A DNA stretch of 64,000 nt from Myxococcota bacterium (GTDB lineage Bacteria; Myxococcota_A; Bradymonadia; UBA7976; UBA1532): contig JAKLJY010000003.1 of the NCBI GenBank assembly GCA_023150895.1, positions 62,001 to 126,000 of the forward strand, written 5' to 3'. Below are positions 19,301 to 27,847 of the stretch, piece by piece. How positions within the stretch are numbered: the stretch's first letter is position 1; every line of letters starts with the position of its first letter. The translations under genes and the position numbers were made by a program. The notes under the pieces are model-generated. The model worked only from the letters and a program-made list of their open reading frames with translations. It made no database searches and had not been told where the DNA came from.

Positions 19301-20237
19301 ATTGGCCCATGACATCGTCGATGCGCGTCCTGCGGGCGTCGACGAGAAGCGTGGACACCAACGCATGGACCGCGAGCGCAAACGGGCTTTCGGGATCCTC
19401 GAGCATCACCGGGGCCATGCGGTGCACCGCCCGACCGACCGTGGCATCCGGAGGCAGCGCGCCGAGGAGCGGAAGGTGGAGACCGAGGTACCGCTGGCAA
19501 ACGACCCCAATCGCGCCGAGCACCCGCCGAGCGTCGCGCGGGGCCGCCTGATTGACGACCAGCCGGATCTGCATGGCGGCGACCCGCGCCGCTGCGCGCT
19601 CCGCCCAGACGGGCGACCGCTCGTCGAGGGCCGAGAGCAAGCGCTCGACGGACTCGATGCGCTCCGGGCCACGGGCCAGGACCGCCCGCTCGACCAGGGC
19701 CAATGCCTCCGGTTCCGCCCGGAAGACTTCGGTCAGTGCACGGAAGAGCGCCGCCTTGATGAACGCGTACGCGTTCTGGATGGCGGTCGGCTCCGTGCCC
19801 GTCACGATCAGCCCTTCGCCCGCGAGATTGAACAAGTCGAGCGTGTTCGATTGCGTGCCGGCGCCGAGATCGAGCAGCAAGACGTCGGCGTCGAGCTCGA
19901 AGAAGGCGGTCAGCAGGCGGGTCCGCTCTCGGCGCCGAGGGTTCGCCGCGCGGAGAATCGCCGCGGCGCCGCTGATGACCCGAAGACCGTCGATATCGGT
20001 CGGAAGGCAGATCTCGTCGAGGCGCGAGACCCGACCGCTGAAGAAGTCGTCGAGCGTCGCGCTCGGATGCACGAGGCCGAGCAGCGTGTGCAGGTTGGCG
20101 GCGCCCAGATCGGCGTCGAGCGCCACGACGGAGAGCCCTCGCTGTGCCAGTGCCGTCGCGACGGCGCTACACACGAGCGACTTACCCACCCCACCTTTGC
20201 CGCCACCGAAGGCGAGCACGAGTCGTTCACGAGACAT
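16299..20237 (-). CDS. MinD/FlhG-like ATPase with very long disordered tail
   Basis: 1,312 residues. Residues 1-300 are a ParA/MinD-family ATPase: deviant Walker A GGGKGGVGKSLV, DADLGAANLHTLLG and VLLLDLGAGTQSNTLD. FlhG/MinD proteins are membrane- or pole-associated positioning ATPases. Residues about 330-1200 are low-complexity, rich in Ala, Pro, Glu, Asp and Ser, with internal repeats of SEPEPDPEP. The last 110 residues are compact again (FGIGFDQAVSSPDGWVQVV; LRSAVRQIVLHGGKT; RVERTHADLVARVERGG) and resemble a conserved small domain I cannot name. It is coupled to the PilZ gene by ATGA. Most of the length is tail, unlike the usual 260-300-residue family members. Confidence 0.8.
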   Translation of the reverse strand: MSRERLVLAFGGGKGGVGKSLVCSAVATALAQRGLSVVALDADLGAANLHTLLGLVHPSATLDDFFSGRVSRLDEICLPTDIDGLRVISGAAAILRAANPRRRERTRLLTAFFELDADVLLLDLGAGTQSNTLDLFNLAGEGLIVTGTEPTAIQNAYAFIKAALFRALTEVFRAEPEALALVERAVLARGPERIESVERLLSALDERSPVWAERAAARVAAMQIRLVVNQAAPRDARRVLGAIGVVCQRYLGLHLPLLGALPPDATVGRAVHRMAPVMLEDPESPFALAVHALVSTLLVDARRTRIDDVMGQFEFDPPAADEVVPRDGDRPDSLGEALRAAGVAQPGSHGTRAGGVRSTGGSQPALHVGPAAPAPQAPGGERPEASAAVGATEHIAGPIMADASPEPVIERLSVVSPEPGQAPVSAVVGSPAAPESVVEAAPAVVLELVPESALEPETAPEPAPDPASEPEPDPEPAVTATGAPPEPVAALAQAPEPASEPEPDPEPTVTGTAAPSELAPEGAAEPSDALAGEWALELAPETPARLETAAASETMVGPPLQDASPSSVEPEMLAELSESAPPIEVQPWDSAESAFETAAAGDRATALDESSDALIALESTETVGAAAPIPGGLNDPSPGSGGAPDEPTASASTAAAATPPSAAPTPDETHSPAGTEWHRPPEDAANADPRPSPFHEADVLTAGDEPGLFTESADSDVLVALADTSSGGADPEAPATPLAPNGGAGSASALDDWAASLLAVAGDLGLEDQSGPDGDDPWRSPDDDPLDAATNRLDGRHRPRVLPTAGHDPEADGAQDEEAGPTEGSLPFAAEEESLDWSASDPNEGPVFIPEAFSETLDGPVVARVEGASGNDGHLEDEPRPASPPAEASAPSIGERPTGSVDRSLRAAGFPPMPEFEDQRSPLPVVADVPAADADDWLAGFSLDTLDPDPELEPARSWAPLESVAAPTAPVGVPATEQEGGSVPEPDAEPLAIDWSDVRSSLPPPESETVRIPASTVAAMFGADNDGVEEAGRGPTHPSGPSTARTDPAATDFEEPDEWSGWGALADELHGAPEPGEPRLDAPERAAGPVDAPVPAPLAVEPLPPALGVASLDWPEFGAPRAPAVGPDPALPTLPPRAPVPVMRPTLPALPRVRTSAPGAPGGRSQPVLPGLTPGLAAALAREVAAETMPVGEPSWSDDDDPWGSAELASGHHDPSTLGPNDPRGDRGHFGIGFDQAVSSPDGWVQVVTNDLAPLRSAVRQIVLHGGKTMHVLEQAYAETTPGAIAQRVERTHADLVARVERGGLAAVRAGE
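18709..18850. repeat. Imperfect direct repeat in the ATPase tail
   Basis: Two copies of a roughly 45-base unit containing TTCCGGGTCCGGCTCCGGCT begin near 18719 and 18812, about 93 bases (31 codons) apart. They encode repeated Glu-Pro-Asp-Pro-rich peptide. The surrounding linker has shorter variants of the same motif. Confidence 0.7.
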
Positions 20238-20285
20238 GGGGTGATCGAATCACGCCGGGGGCGGCGTCTGTCAACCTCAGGGCGC

Positions 20286-21029
20286 TCAGCGCTTGATCTG
20301 GGGCTCCTGCGGAAAGTGGAAGCCGACGCTGACCATCAACGCGAAGTGATTCGACCACTCCGCCTCGGCGTCCGTCTTCTCCCGGCCATCCGAGGTGTCG
20401 TTGCTCGTGACGGCGTTGATCGCGCCGGAGTAGATGTAGTCGCGCACCTCGAAGTTGACGTCGAGCCAGTCGAGCACGAAGGTCCGCAGGCCGACGCCGC
20501 CGACGGGCGCAATGGCGAACTCGTCGATCTTGTCCGCGCCGCCGACCTTGGCGCCGCCGATGCCCGCCACGAGGTGCATGTCGTAGTTCAAGACCTTGCG
20601 GCCGAACAGGGCGAGTTTGCCGGCAAACGGCGTGTAGAGGAACTCGAGGCTCGCGAGACCACCGACGTTCGAAAAGCCGCCATCGGAGCGTTCGGGCCGC
20701 TCGTCCTCGACCTGATCGGCGAGGTCGGAGTTGATGCCGCCGAACGGCGATGCCAACCCGGTCAGACCGACACCGAGCGACTCTGTGAAGTGGTACGAGA
20801 GGCTCGCCCCCATCAGGATGTTGCGCTGGTACGGATCGTTCAGCGTGAAACCGAACATCGGGGCGACCATGAAGCGACCGCCCCGGTACTGCACCCGATT
20901 GCGGATGGCGTCGCCCTCTTCGAGTTTCTCGAGGGCGCTCTTCTTCGGCCCGGTGATGCCGGCCGCCAGGGCTGTGGTGGGTGCCACGACCCCGAGCAGG
21001 GCGAAGATCAGGCGAGTGGTCTTGCGCAT
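20286..21029 (-). CDS. Outer membrane beta-barrel protein (myxobacterial type), copy A
   Basis: 247 residues. Signal peptide MRKTTRLIFALLGVVAPTTALAA, then alternating amphipathic strands (RFMVAPMFGFTLNDPY, ILMGASLSYHFTESLGVGL, GGVGLRTFVLDWLDVNFEVRDYIY) ending in an aromatic-rich terminal strand (HFALMVSVGFHFP), as in outer-membrane barrels. The pattern 'vrDyiYs' plus the upstream YHFTE.lGvGl segment is typical of the barrel family widespread in Myxococcota. It lies 10 bases downstream of a paralogous barrel gene with which it is probably co-transcribed. Function is unknown; a porin-like or structural role is possible. Confidence 0.8.
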   Translation of the reverse strand: MRKTTRLIFALLGVVAPTTALAAGITGPKKSALEKLEEGDAIRNRVQYRGGRFMVAPMFGFTLNDPYQRNILMGASLSYHFTESLGVGLTGLASPFGGINSDLADQVEDERPERSDGGFSNVGGLASLEFLYTPFAGKLALFGRKVLNYDMHLVAGIGGAKVGGADKIDEFAIAPVGGVGLRTFVLDWLDVNFEVRDYIYSGAINAVTSNDTSDGREKTDAEAEWSNHFALMVSVGFHFPQEPQIKR

Positions 21030-21039
21030 CTCTGCGGCC

Positions 21040-21852
21040 TCACTTCAGGGTCTGATATTCGAAGTCGGGGGGGAGGAAGAACCCGACCCCGGCGGTGAAG
21101 ACCAGGTTGTTCACGATCTCGGGGCCCGCGGGGTAGTCCTCGTTGTAGACGTGGTCCCGAAGCTCGAGGTTCAGCGTGAACCAGCGGTTCATGTAGAAGC
21201 GCTGCCCCAACCCGGCCGCCAGCGTGATGTTGCCGTCGAGATCCGTGCGGGTGTACCCCGCGGCGAGCAGCGCGTAGATGTCCCAGGGGACAATCCAGGT
21301 GTTGAAGAGGGTGAACTTGCCGTAGATCGGGTCGTACTGGAACTGGAGTTCAGCCAGCCAGCGCGGCTTCGAAACCTGCGGGTAGAGTTCGTAGTCTTCG
21401 AGCACCTTGTCGAAGAGGTCGGTCTCATTGCCGAGGGAATAGGCGCCGTGGACACCGACGGCCAGATACTCGGTGATGTAGTAATTGATCGTCCCGCCGG
21501 CGATGAACGCGCTGACGAGTGCATCGTTGACGTTCGTGCCGAGGAACGGAGAGACCTCGACGCGATGCGCCTGCAGAAACGGTCGCCGCTGGATGACGCG
21601 GATCAGGTCGAGTTCAGCGGCTTCCGCTTTGGCGACCGCCTTCGCCTCTTTGTCCGTGTCGATGACGTCGAAGGTCATGTCCCCCGAGTCAGCAGCACCC
21701 GTTGCCGGTTCGGTCGTGGCCGGCGCCTCAGCGGCATCGGCCCCGGCCGTCTCGTCGGCGGTGAACGTCATGTCGTCCTGCGCAAGCGCCTGCCCCGCGA
21801 GGGCAGACGAGAGCAGAAGAGCGGCTGGAATGTACCGGTCGCGACGGTTCAT
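21040..21852 (-). CDS. Outer membrane beta-barrel protein (myxobacterial type), copy B
   Basis: 270 residues from ATG at 21852. Signal peptide MNRRDRYIPAALLLSSALAGQALAQ, then an Ala/Glu/Thr/Asp-rich linker with the repeated DDMTF/GDMTF motif, then a barrel: RVEVSPFLGTNVNDALVSAF, INYYITEYLAVGVHGAYSLG, FTLNLELRDHVYNEDYPAG and a terminal VFTAGVGFFLP strand. It is homologous in layout to the gene immediately downstream (10-base gap), so the pair is a tandem duplication that has diverged. The acidic N-terminal linker is absent from copy A. An inverted repeat lies upstream at 21874-21898. Substrate unknown. Confidence 0.8.
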   Translation of the reverse strand: MNRRDRYIPAALLLSSALAGQALAQDDMTFTADETAGADAAEAPATTEPATGAADSGDMTFDVIDTDKEAKAVAKAEAAELDLIRVIQRRPFLQAHRVEVSPFLGTNVNDALVSAFIAGGTINYYITEYLAVGVHGAYSLGNETDLFDKVLEDYELYPQVSKPRWLAELQFQYDPIYGKFTLFNTWIVPWDIYALLAAGYTRTDLDGNITLAAGLGQRFYMNRWFTLNLELRDHVYNEDYPAGPEIVNNLVFTAGVGFFLPPDFEYQTLK

Positions 21853-21873
21853 GGCCCCCAGATTCTGTGGTCG

Positions 21874-21898
21874 CCGTGTTCTGGCCCTCTTAACACGG
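21874..21898. promoter_or_regulatory. Inverted repeat upstream of the barrel pair
   Basis: CCGTGTT (21874-21880) and AACACGG (21892-21898) form a perfect 7-bp inverted repeat around 11 bases. It lies between the ftsY stop and the start of barrel gene B. No T-run follows on the minus strand, so an operator is as likely as a terminator. Confidence 0.35.
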
Positions 21899-21939
21899 GG
21901 TATTGGGTCGGACAAGCAAAAGCGGGGACGGCCGGTGCA

Positions 21940-23355
21940 TCACGCGTCGGTCAGCAGCGCCTCGGCGAACGCGGACGGATCGAAGGGTCGAAGGTCCACG
22001 ACTTTCTCGCCGATTCCGATGTAGCGGACCGGCAGCTTCATCTCGTCGCAAATGCCGATGACGACGCCGCCCTTCGCGGTTCCGTCGAGCTTCGTCAGTA
22101 CGAGGCCCGTGACCTGCACCACCTGTGCGAACTCCTTGGCCTGCGAGATCGCGTTCTGCCCGTTGGTCGCGTCGAGCACGAGCCAGACCTCGTGGGGCGC
22201 CCCGGGCGCCGCCTTGCCGATGACCCGGTGCACCTTGCCGAGCTCGTCCATCAGCTCCTTCTTCGCCTGAAGGCGCCCCGCGGTATCGCAGATGCAGACG
22301 TCATAGGCCTCGTCGACCGCCCGCTTGGTGGCCTCGAAGATGACGCTGGAAGGGTCTTGTCCCTCTTTGCCGCGGATGACCGGAACGCCGGCGCGCTCCC
22401 CCCAGACCGCGAGTTGCTCGACGGCGGCCGCTCGGAACGTGTCGCCGGCGGCCAGCACGACGCGCTTGCCCTGTGCGACGAACTGGTGGGCGAGCTTGCC
22501 GACCGTCGTCGTCTTGCCCGAGCCATTGACGCCGACGACCATGATCACGAACGGGCGGCCGCGGCCGTAGTCGACGGGCGGGGCGTCGACCCTCAGCATG
22601 TCGCGAATGCGGGTTTCGAGCTGCGCGTAGACCTGTTTCGGATCGCCGAGCGCCTTCCGGCTCAGCGCCTCCTGGACCTGTTCGACGAGCTTCTGGCTCG
22701 TCTTGACCCCGATGTCTGCGGTGAAGAGCAGCTCCTCGAGCTCCCCGAGGAGCGCGTCATCGATCGTCTTTGCACTGCCGAAAAGCGCCCCGAGCTTTCT
22801 GACGAAGCCGTCGTGCGTGCGCGCCAACCCCTCACGCAGCGTTCGGCCGGCCTCCTCGACGGGCGGCTCCGGCTTGCGGACCACCGGCTCCGGCTTGCGG
22901 ACCACCGGCTCCGGTTTCGGCGCCACCGGCTCCGGCTTGCGAACCACCGGCTCCGGTTTCGGCGCTACCGGCTCCGGTTTCGGCGCCACCGGCTCCGGTT
23001 TCGGCGCCACCGGCTCCGGTTTCGGCGCCACCGGCTCGGGTGCCGGGGTCGCCGGCCTCAGCGGAGGGGCGGCGACATCGGGGCTGCCGTCGCGGGGCGC
23101 GAGCACCTGCGGCGCCTTGAAGGCCTCTCGCGCGGCGGCCTGGACATCCGTGGGGGGGGCGGCACTCGGGGGGGGAGCCGCCGGCGGCGCCTCGAGGGTG
23201 CGTCGTCGGGGGCGCAGCGCCAGGATGAAGAGGACGAGGATGAGCGCCCCGATGCCACCATAGACGGCGAGTTCGCCCCCCGTCAGGCCGGCTTCGGTGG
23301 CCTCCGGCGCCTGGGCGATGAATGTGCGAACGAGAATCGACGAGAGGGTATCCAC
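21940..23355 (-). CDS. ftsY: Signal recognition particle receptor FtsY
   Basis: 471 residues, GTG start. The C-terminal 300 residues are the SRP-receptor NG domain: [18 protein letters not shown] (P-loop), [31 protein letters not shown] and [11 protein letters not shown]. It docks SRP-ribosome complexes at the membrane and activates GTP hydrolysis. The N-terminus carries a true transmembrane segment (residues 29-48), then a Pro/Ala linker with about ten heptads of [14 protein letters not shown], replacing the usual acidic A domain. It is followed by the smc gene upstream (27-base gap), a common pairing. Low-complexity linkers are the odd part; the catalytic core is intact. Confidence 0.96.
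   Translation of the reverse strand: MDTLSSILVRTFIAQAPEATEAGLTGGELAVYGGIGALILVLFILALRPRRRTLEAPPAAPPPSAAPPTDVQAAAREAFKAPQVLAPRDGSPDVAAPPLRPATPAPEPVAPKPEPVAPKPEPVAPKPEPVAPKPEPVVRKPEPVAPKPEPVVRKPEPVVRKPEPPVEEAGRTLREGLARTHDGFVRKLGALFGSAKTIDDALLGELEELLFTADIGVKTSQKLVEQVQEALSRKALGDPKQVYAQLETRIRDMLRVDAPPVDYGRGRPFVIMVVGVNGSGKTTTVGKLAHQFVAQGKRVVLAAGDTFRAAAVEQLAVWGERAGVPVIRGKEGQDPSSVIFEATKRAVDEAYDVCICDTAGRLQAKKELMDELGKVHRVIGKAAPGAPHEVWLVLDATNGQNAISQAKEFAQVVQVTGLVLTKLDGTAKGGVVIGICDEMKLPVRYIGIGEKVVDLRPFDPSAFAEALLTDA
22861..23040. repeat. 21-base tandem repeats encoding FtsY heptads
   Basis: About eight to ten tandem copies of a 21-base unit built on CCGGCTCCGG(T/C)TT(T/G)(C/G)G, in two variants (GGCGCCAC and CGGACCAC ends). 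They encode heptapeptides KPEPVAP or KPEPVVR on the minus strand. The unit is a multiple of three, so copy number can change without frameshift. Confidence 0.85.
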
Positions 23356-23382
23356 CCGAGTGAGCTCCCGAGCGCGGGGCCG

Positions 23383-26300
23383 TCAGGCCATCCGCACGCT
23401 GACGAGTTTGCTGATGCCCGGCTCTTCCATGGTGATGCCGTAAAGGACGTCGGCGATCTCCATGGTCCGTTTGTTGTGAGTGATGAGCACGACCTGACTC
23501 ATCTGGGCGATGTCGCGAACGACTTCATTGAAGCGCCCGATGTTGGCGTCGTCGAGCGGCGCATCGACCTCGTCGAGGAGGCAGAACGGGCTCGGTTTCA
23601 CCTGGAAGACCGCGAAGATCAAGGCGATCGCGCACATGGCCTTTTCGCCGCCGCTCAGGAGCCCGACATTGCCGACCTTCTTGCCCGGCGGCTGAACGAG
23701 CATCTCGACGCCCGTTTCGAGCATGTCGTCCGGATCGGTGAGCGCGAGTTCGGCCACCCCGCCCCGGAACATCCGCGGAAAGATCGCCTTGAAGCGCTCG
23801 TTGACGGCCTCGAACGTCTCGCGAAAGAGCTGTCGGCTGGTACGGTTGATCTGGTCGATCGCCTTCTCGAGGTCGTCGAGCGCGGCATTGAGGTCAGCCT
23901 GCTGTGCCGTGAGGAAATCGTAGCGTTTTTCGACCTCCGCGCACTCCTCGATGGCGGCGAGGTTGACCTCGCCCATCCGTTCGATCAGGGCTTCGATCTC
24001 CTGAAGACGCGCGAGGTCGTCCGCCGTCGGCGGGTCGTCCGCGCCGTGCAGTTCGGCGGCCGCCTCGTCCATTCGCAGTCGGAACGTGCGTTCGACCCGC
24101 TCTTCGAGGTTCTGCAACCGAAGCTGGCGCTCCTGAAGCGCGAGGCGCGCGTCCGCGAGCGCGTCCCGGGCCTGCTCGCGGAGGCGGCGGCCCTCGACGA
24201 GCGACTGCTCGGCAGCCTCGACCCGGGCGATGGCGGTCTCGTGTTCCGCTCGGGCCTCGGCGAGCGCCGATGCACGCACGGCCGCGCCTTGCCGAAGCGT
24301 CGTCAGGCGCGCCTCGGCCTGCTTCGTTTCGTGCGCGAGCTCGCCCAAGCGAAGATCGGTGCTCTCCATCTCGTCGACCATGCGCGACACGCGCTCCGTC
24401 GCCTCCCGGCGCTGCGCAGCGAGGCGGGTCACGCGGTCCCGCGCAGCCGTGAGGCGCTCCTGCCGGGCCACTTGTCGGGTGCGGGCCTCGTGCAGGGTCG
24501 TCAAGGCCCCATCCCTGCGGACCTCGGCCTCGGCGACCGACCGCTCGGCGGCCAGGATCGCCTTCTGACGTTCGTCCGTGCCAGCGTCGACGGCGGCGAG
24601 TTCGCGGTCGTGTTTGCGCACCTGCTCGGCGGCCTCTCGCGCGTCGGTGCGCAGATCGGCGAGATCGTCGGCAATCTGCGCGCTGCGTTGCGTCGCGCGC
24701 TGCAGGTCGGCTTCGAATCGAGCGGCGTCCTTTCGCGCTTCCGCCCGCCGGATCTCACCGTCCTGAAGGGCCCGAGCCGCCGTCTCCCGCCGGGTGCGCG
24801 CTTCGGCAGCGGCCAGGCGGTGAGCCGCAGCCGCATCGCGGGCCTGGGTGGACTCGGCCTCCAGACGCTCCGCCGAGGCGCTGAGTTCGCGAATTTCACG
24901 GCGCCGGCTCAGGGGCGCGGCGTCGGCGCCACCATGGCCGCCGGTCACCCACGCCGCGCCGTCGACCCGGTCGCCCTCGGGCGTGACCATGCACCCCGCC
25001 CATCGACCCGCCCGCGCGAGGTCGAGGGCCGTCGGGAGATCGTCCACGAGCAGCGCATCGTCGAGGAGCACGGCTGCGAGTCCGCGGGCGTCGAGCAGAT
25101 CGATCAGGCGACCCCGCACACCCGGGGCCTCGGGCGGTGGCGGGACCGGCTGCGCGCGCGCGTCGGCCGCCACGAAAGCGCCCCGTCCCCGTCCCTGGGC
25201 GCGGAGCAGGCCGGCGGCAGCGGCGGCCCGGTCGAGATCCGTGACGACGACGGCCTGGAGCCGGGTGTCGAGCGCGGCGGCCACCGCCTTCTCGAGCTCG
25301 GCCGGCGGCGACAGATTCTCCGTGACGAGGCCGAGGACGCCGGCTTCGGCCCCGCGGGCGAGCACGGCGCGCGGCCCTTCGCCCACGCCTTCCCGGCGAG
25401 CCTCGAGTTCTTCGAGGCTGCGCAGGCGGCTGCGGGTCCCGGCGAGCTGTTCACGCGCTCGGCGCTCCGTCTCTTCCGCGGCCCGCGCCAAGGCCTCGGC
25501 AGCGAGGCGATCGGCTTCGGCGGACTCGCGATCCGTACGGGCGCTCTCGACCTGCTCCTCGGCGGCCCGGAGCCTCTCCTGCGCCTCCCGCAACTGGCGC
25601 GAGAGCACCTCGCGCTGGGAGAGCAGCGATTCGACTTCGTCCTGGGCGGCGACCGCCCGCGCAAGCAACTCCTGCTCCCGGCGAGCGGCGGCATCTCGCA
25701 CCGTGCGCGCCCGGATGATCGTCTGCGCGGCCTCGGCGGCGGCCCGTTTGTTCGCCTCCGCGGCCTCCCGTGCAGCCTTGACATCGGATTGCGCCGTCTG
25801 CAGCGCCACCTCGAGCAACGGGAGATCCGACGCTTCCCCGACGGCCTCCTCGGCGAGCGCGCCCGCTCGCGCTTCGGCCTCGCGCTGCTCGAGGTCGAGC
25901 TCCGCGATCCGCTCCGCAGCGCGCCCACGCTCGACGCGGGCGGACTCGAGGCGCTGGCGCGTCACGGCCGCTTCCCTGCCCAGGAGTTCGATCTGGCCCT
26001 CGGCGAGCCGAACTTCGTTCTCGGCGGCGGCGAGTTGGCCAGCGAGTGCGCGTGCGCGCGACTCGGTGCCCTGCTCTTCGAGTTTGACCGCGGCGCGGTG
26101 CGCTTCGGCCGCCTCGAGCGTCCGAATGGCATCCCCCTCCCCGCCCGCGAGCGCCTCGACTCGCTGAATCAACGCGGCGTGGTCACCCTGGAGTTTCTGG
26201 AACTCCCAGACCGCCGCCTTGAGCTGCAGTTGGCGGGCCTCCGTGCGGTATTCCTTGTAGCGCTCGGCCTTCTTGGCCTGGCGCCGGAGCGATTTGAGCT

Positions 26301-26916
26301 GGCCGTCGACCTCGCCGATGATGTCCGCGACACGCTCGAGATTCAGGCGCGTCTCCTCCATCTTCCGTTCGGCGACCTTCTTGCGCTGGCGATAGCGCGT
26401 GATGCCGGCGGCCTCCTCGATGAGCGAGCGACGCTCCTCGGGGCGCGCGCTCACGATGCGGCCGATCTGGCCTTGTTCGATGATGGCATAGGCCCGCTGC
26501 CCGCCCACGCCCGTCCCGGCGAGCAGGTCGTGGACGTCCGAGAGGCGGACCCGAACCTTGTTGATGAAGTAATCCGAGCCGCCCGTGCGCTCCATTCGGC
26601 GCTCGATCGCGATCTCCGTGACGTCTTTCCAGCGGGCGGGGACTTCGGCGGAGCCGTCGTTCACGTACGTGAGCCGGACCTCGCACATCCCCATCGGTCC
26701 CCGCTGTCCGGTCCCGTTGAAGATGACGTCCTCCATCGAGCCACCGCGGAGCGCCTTCGCCCCCTGCTCGCCCATCACCCACTTCAACGAGTCGACGATG
26801 TTCGACTTGCCGCACCCGTTCGGCCCGACGACGGCCGTAATGCCGTCGTCGAAGACCACCGTCGTTCGGTGGTAGAACGACTTGAACCCGTGGATGTCGA
26901 GGCGTTTGAGCTTCAT
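23383..26916 (-). CDS. smc: Chromosome segregation protein SMC
   Basis: 1,177 residues, typical length. The N-terminal ATPase half carries GPNGCGKSNIVDSLKWVMGE (Walker A), a Q-loop region, and LRGGSMEDVIFNG. Long coiled coils flank a central hinge near residues 520-640 (VLGLVTENLSPPAELEKAVAAALDTR; GRGAFVAADARAQ; VTGGHGGADAAPLSRR). The C-terminus has the ABC signature LLSGGEKAMCAIAL and Walker B FCLLDEVDAPLDDAN. It is the core of condensin, organising and segregating the nucleoid. It lies directly upstream of ftsY, with a 64-base gap to the presenilin-like gene on its other side. Opposite-strand open frames here are shadows. Confidence 0.97.
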   Translation of the reverse strand: MKLKRLDIHGFKSFYHRTTVVFDDGITAVVGPNGCGKSNIVDSLKWVMGEQGAKALRGGSMEDVIFNGTGQRGPMGMCEVRLTYVNDGSAEVPARWKDVTEIAIERRMERTGGSDYFINKVRVRLSDVHDLLAGTGVGGQRAYAIIEQGQIGRIVSARPEERRSLIEEAAGITRYRQRKKVAERKMEETRLNLERVADIIGEVDGQLKSLRRQAKKAERYKEYRTEARQLQLKAAVWEFQKLQGDHAALIQRVEALAGGEGDAIRTLEAAEAHRAAVKLEEQGTESRARALAGQLAAAENEVRLAEGQIELLGREAAVTRQRLESARVERGRAAERIAELDLEQREAEARAGALAEEAVGEASDLPLLEVALQTAQSDVKAAREAAEANKRAAAEAAQTIIRARTVRDAAARREQELLARAVAAQDEVESLLSQREVLSRQLREAQERLRAAEEQVESARTDRESAEADRLAAEALARAAEETERRAREQLAGTRSRLRSLEELEARREGVGEGPRAVLARGAEAGVLGLVTENLSPPAELEKAVAAALDTRLQAVVVTDLDRAAAAAGLLRAQGRGRGAFVAADARAQPVPPPPEAPGVRGRLIDLLDARGLAAVLLDDALLVDDLPTALDLARAGRWAGCMVTPEGDRVDGAAWVTGGHGGADAAPLSRRREIRELSASAERLEAESTQARDAAAAHRLAAAEARTRRETAARALQDGEIRRAEARKDAARFEADLQRATQRSAQIADDLADLRTDAREAAEQVRKHDRELAAVDAGTDERQKAILAAERSVAEAEVRRDGALTTLHEARTRQVARQERLTAARDRVTRLAAQRREATERVSRMVDEMESTDLRLGELAHETKQAEARLTTLRQGAAVRASALAEARAEHETAIARVEAAEQSLVEGRRLREQARDALADARLALQERQLRLQNLEERVERTFRLRMDEAAAELHGADDPPTADDLARLQEIEALIERMGEVNLAAIEECAEVEKRYDFLTAQQADLNAALDDLEKAIDQINRTSRQLFRETFEAVNERFKAIFPRMFRGGVAELALTDPDDMLETGVEMLVQPPGKKVGNVGLLSGGEKAMCAIALIFAVFQVKPSPFCLLDEVDAPLDDANIGRFNEVVRDIAQMSQVVLITHNKRTMEIADVLYGITMEEPGISKLVSVRMA

Positions 26917-26980
26917 GGGCGCGCGGACCGGCCCTTATCGCAAAGGCGACGGCGGCGGGCAACGTCTTTGCGGGTGAAGC

Positions 26981-27775
26981 TCAGCGGCCCCCGAGTGCCG
27001 TTGCGCCGAGCACGCCGAGCAGCCCGGCCACCCCCAGGGCGAGCGCGAGCTCCCGAGCACGAGGCCGGATGCGGGCTCCGTGTGCGAGGGCGAACCCCAC
27101 CCCGAGAAACGGCAGCGCCGGGAGTGGCACCTCGACGGCAAGCAGGCCCCCGAGGCAGGTCGCGAATCCGGCCGCCAGGCCCACGACCGACCGGCGGGGG
27201 GGGAGGTCGAGGCGTGCGGCCGCGCCGCCGAGGAACCCCGTGAACAGCAGATCGCCCACGCCGAGCAGCGGTGCGGGCGGCGCATCGGTCGTGATCGGTA
27301 AGTGGAGCACGACGGCCGACAGGCTCACCGGCGCCGTTCCGTCGAGAATCGCCCGCGTAACGCCGGCCGGCGCGAGGACGCTGAAGAGGTCCGCGGAAGC
27401 CGCCACGACGACGAGCGGCCAGAGATGGGCCGGGTCGACGACCTCGCGGCCGAGCACTGCGCCGACGCTGCACGCGAACCCCAGGAGCAGGGCCCCGTGA
27501 ACTGCGATCGACAGCGCGTCCGCGGGGGCCAGCACCTGTGCAACAGCCACCACGGCCACGAGGGCGAGCAAGAGCGCCGGCAACCCCCGCCGCCCCTGAA
27601 GCATGCACCCGGTGTCAAGTGCCGCGTGAATGGTAATCGCCGCCACGGCCGCAAACGCCAGGGTGTAGACCGCAAGGGCATCGATGCGCGCGGAGGCCGA
27701 GAGCGCGTGGGCGCCAGCGTAGGCGAGCAAGTACCACGCGGGCCCGCGCGCGGCGGTGCGAAGTGCGGACGGCAT
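26981..27775 (-). CDS. Presenilin-like (GxGD) predicted intramembrane aspartyl protease
   Basis: 264 residues, eight or nine hydrophobic segments, few charges. Three features match presenilin/signal-peptide-peptidase (A22) proteases in the right order. Residues 126-134 read ASADLFSVL, like the presenilin YDLFAVL catalytic segment but with Ala for Tyr. Residues 172-178 read GVGDLLF, the GxGD motif. Residues 218-222 are LPALP, the PAL motif. The candidate catalytic Asp residues are D129 and D175. The loop after D129 (APAGVTRAILDGTA) also resembles the presenilin CPKGPLRMLVETA. Such enzymes cut single-pass helices in membranes. It is divergently transcribed from the Ig/MoxR operon, 72 bases apart. 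If the missing Tyr matters it could be inactive; activity is inferred. Confidence 0.7.
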   Translation of the reverse strand: MPSALRTAARGPAWYLLAYAGAHALSASARIDALAVYTLAFAAVAAITIHAALDTGCMLQGRRGLPALLLALVAVVAVAQVLAPADALSIAVHGALLLGFACSVGAVLGREVVDPAHLWPLVVVAASADLFSVLAPAGVTRAILDGTAPVSLSAVVLHLPITTDAPPAPLLGVGDLLFTGFLGGAAARLDLPPRRSVVGLAAGFATCLGGLLAVEVPLPALPFLGVGFALAHGARIRPRARELALALGVAGLLGVLGATALGGR

Positions 27776-27847
27776 CCGCCGAGCGTCGCCGCGGCCAACG
27801 CCACGGTCAAGCGTGACCCCGCGTCCGGGTGCGAGTAGGCTCGAGAC

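Noticed and set aside
20731-27243. Very long open frame on the plus strand opposite ftsY and smc
   Set aside because: It is antisense to strongly recognised FtsY and SMC; the composition is Arg/Glu-rich with no homology and it follows from high GC with few stops.
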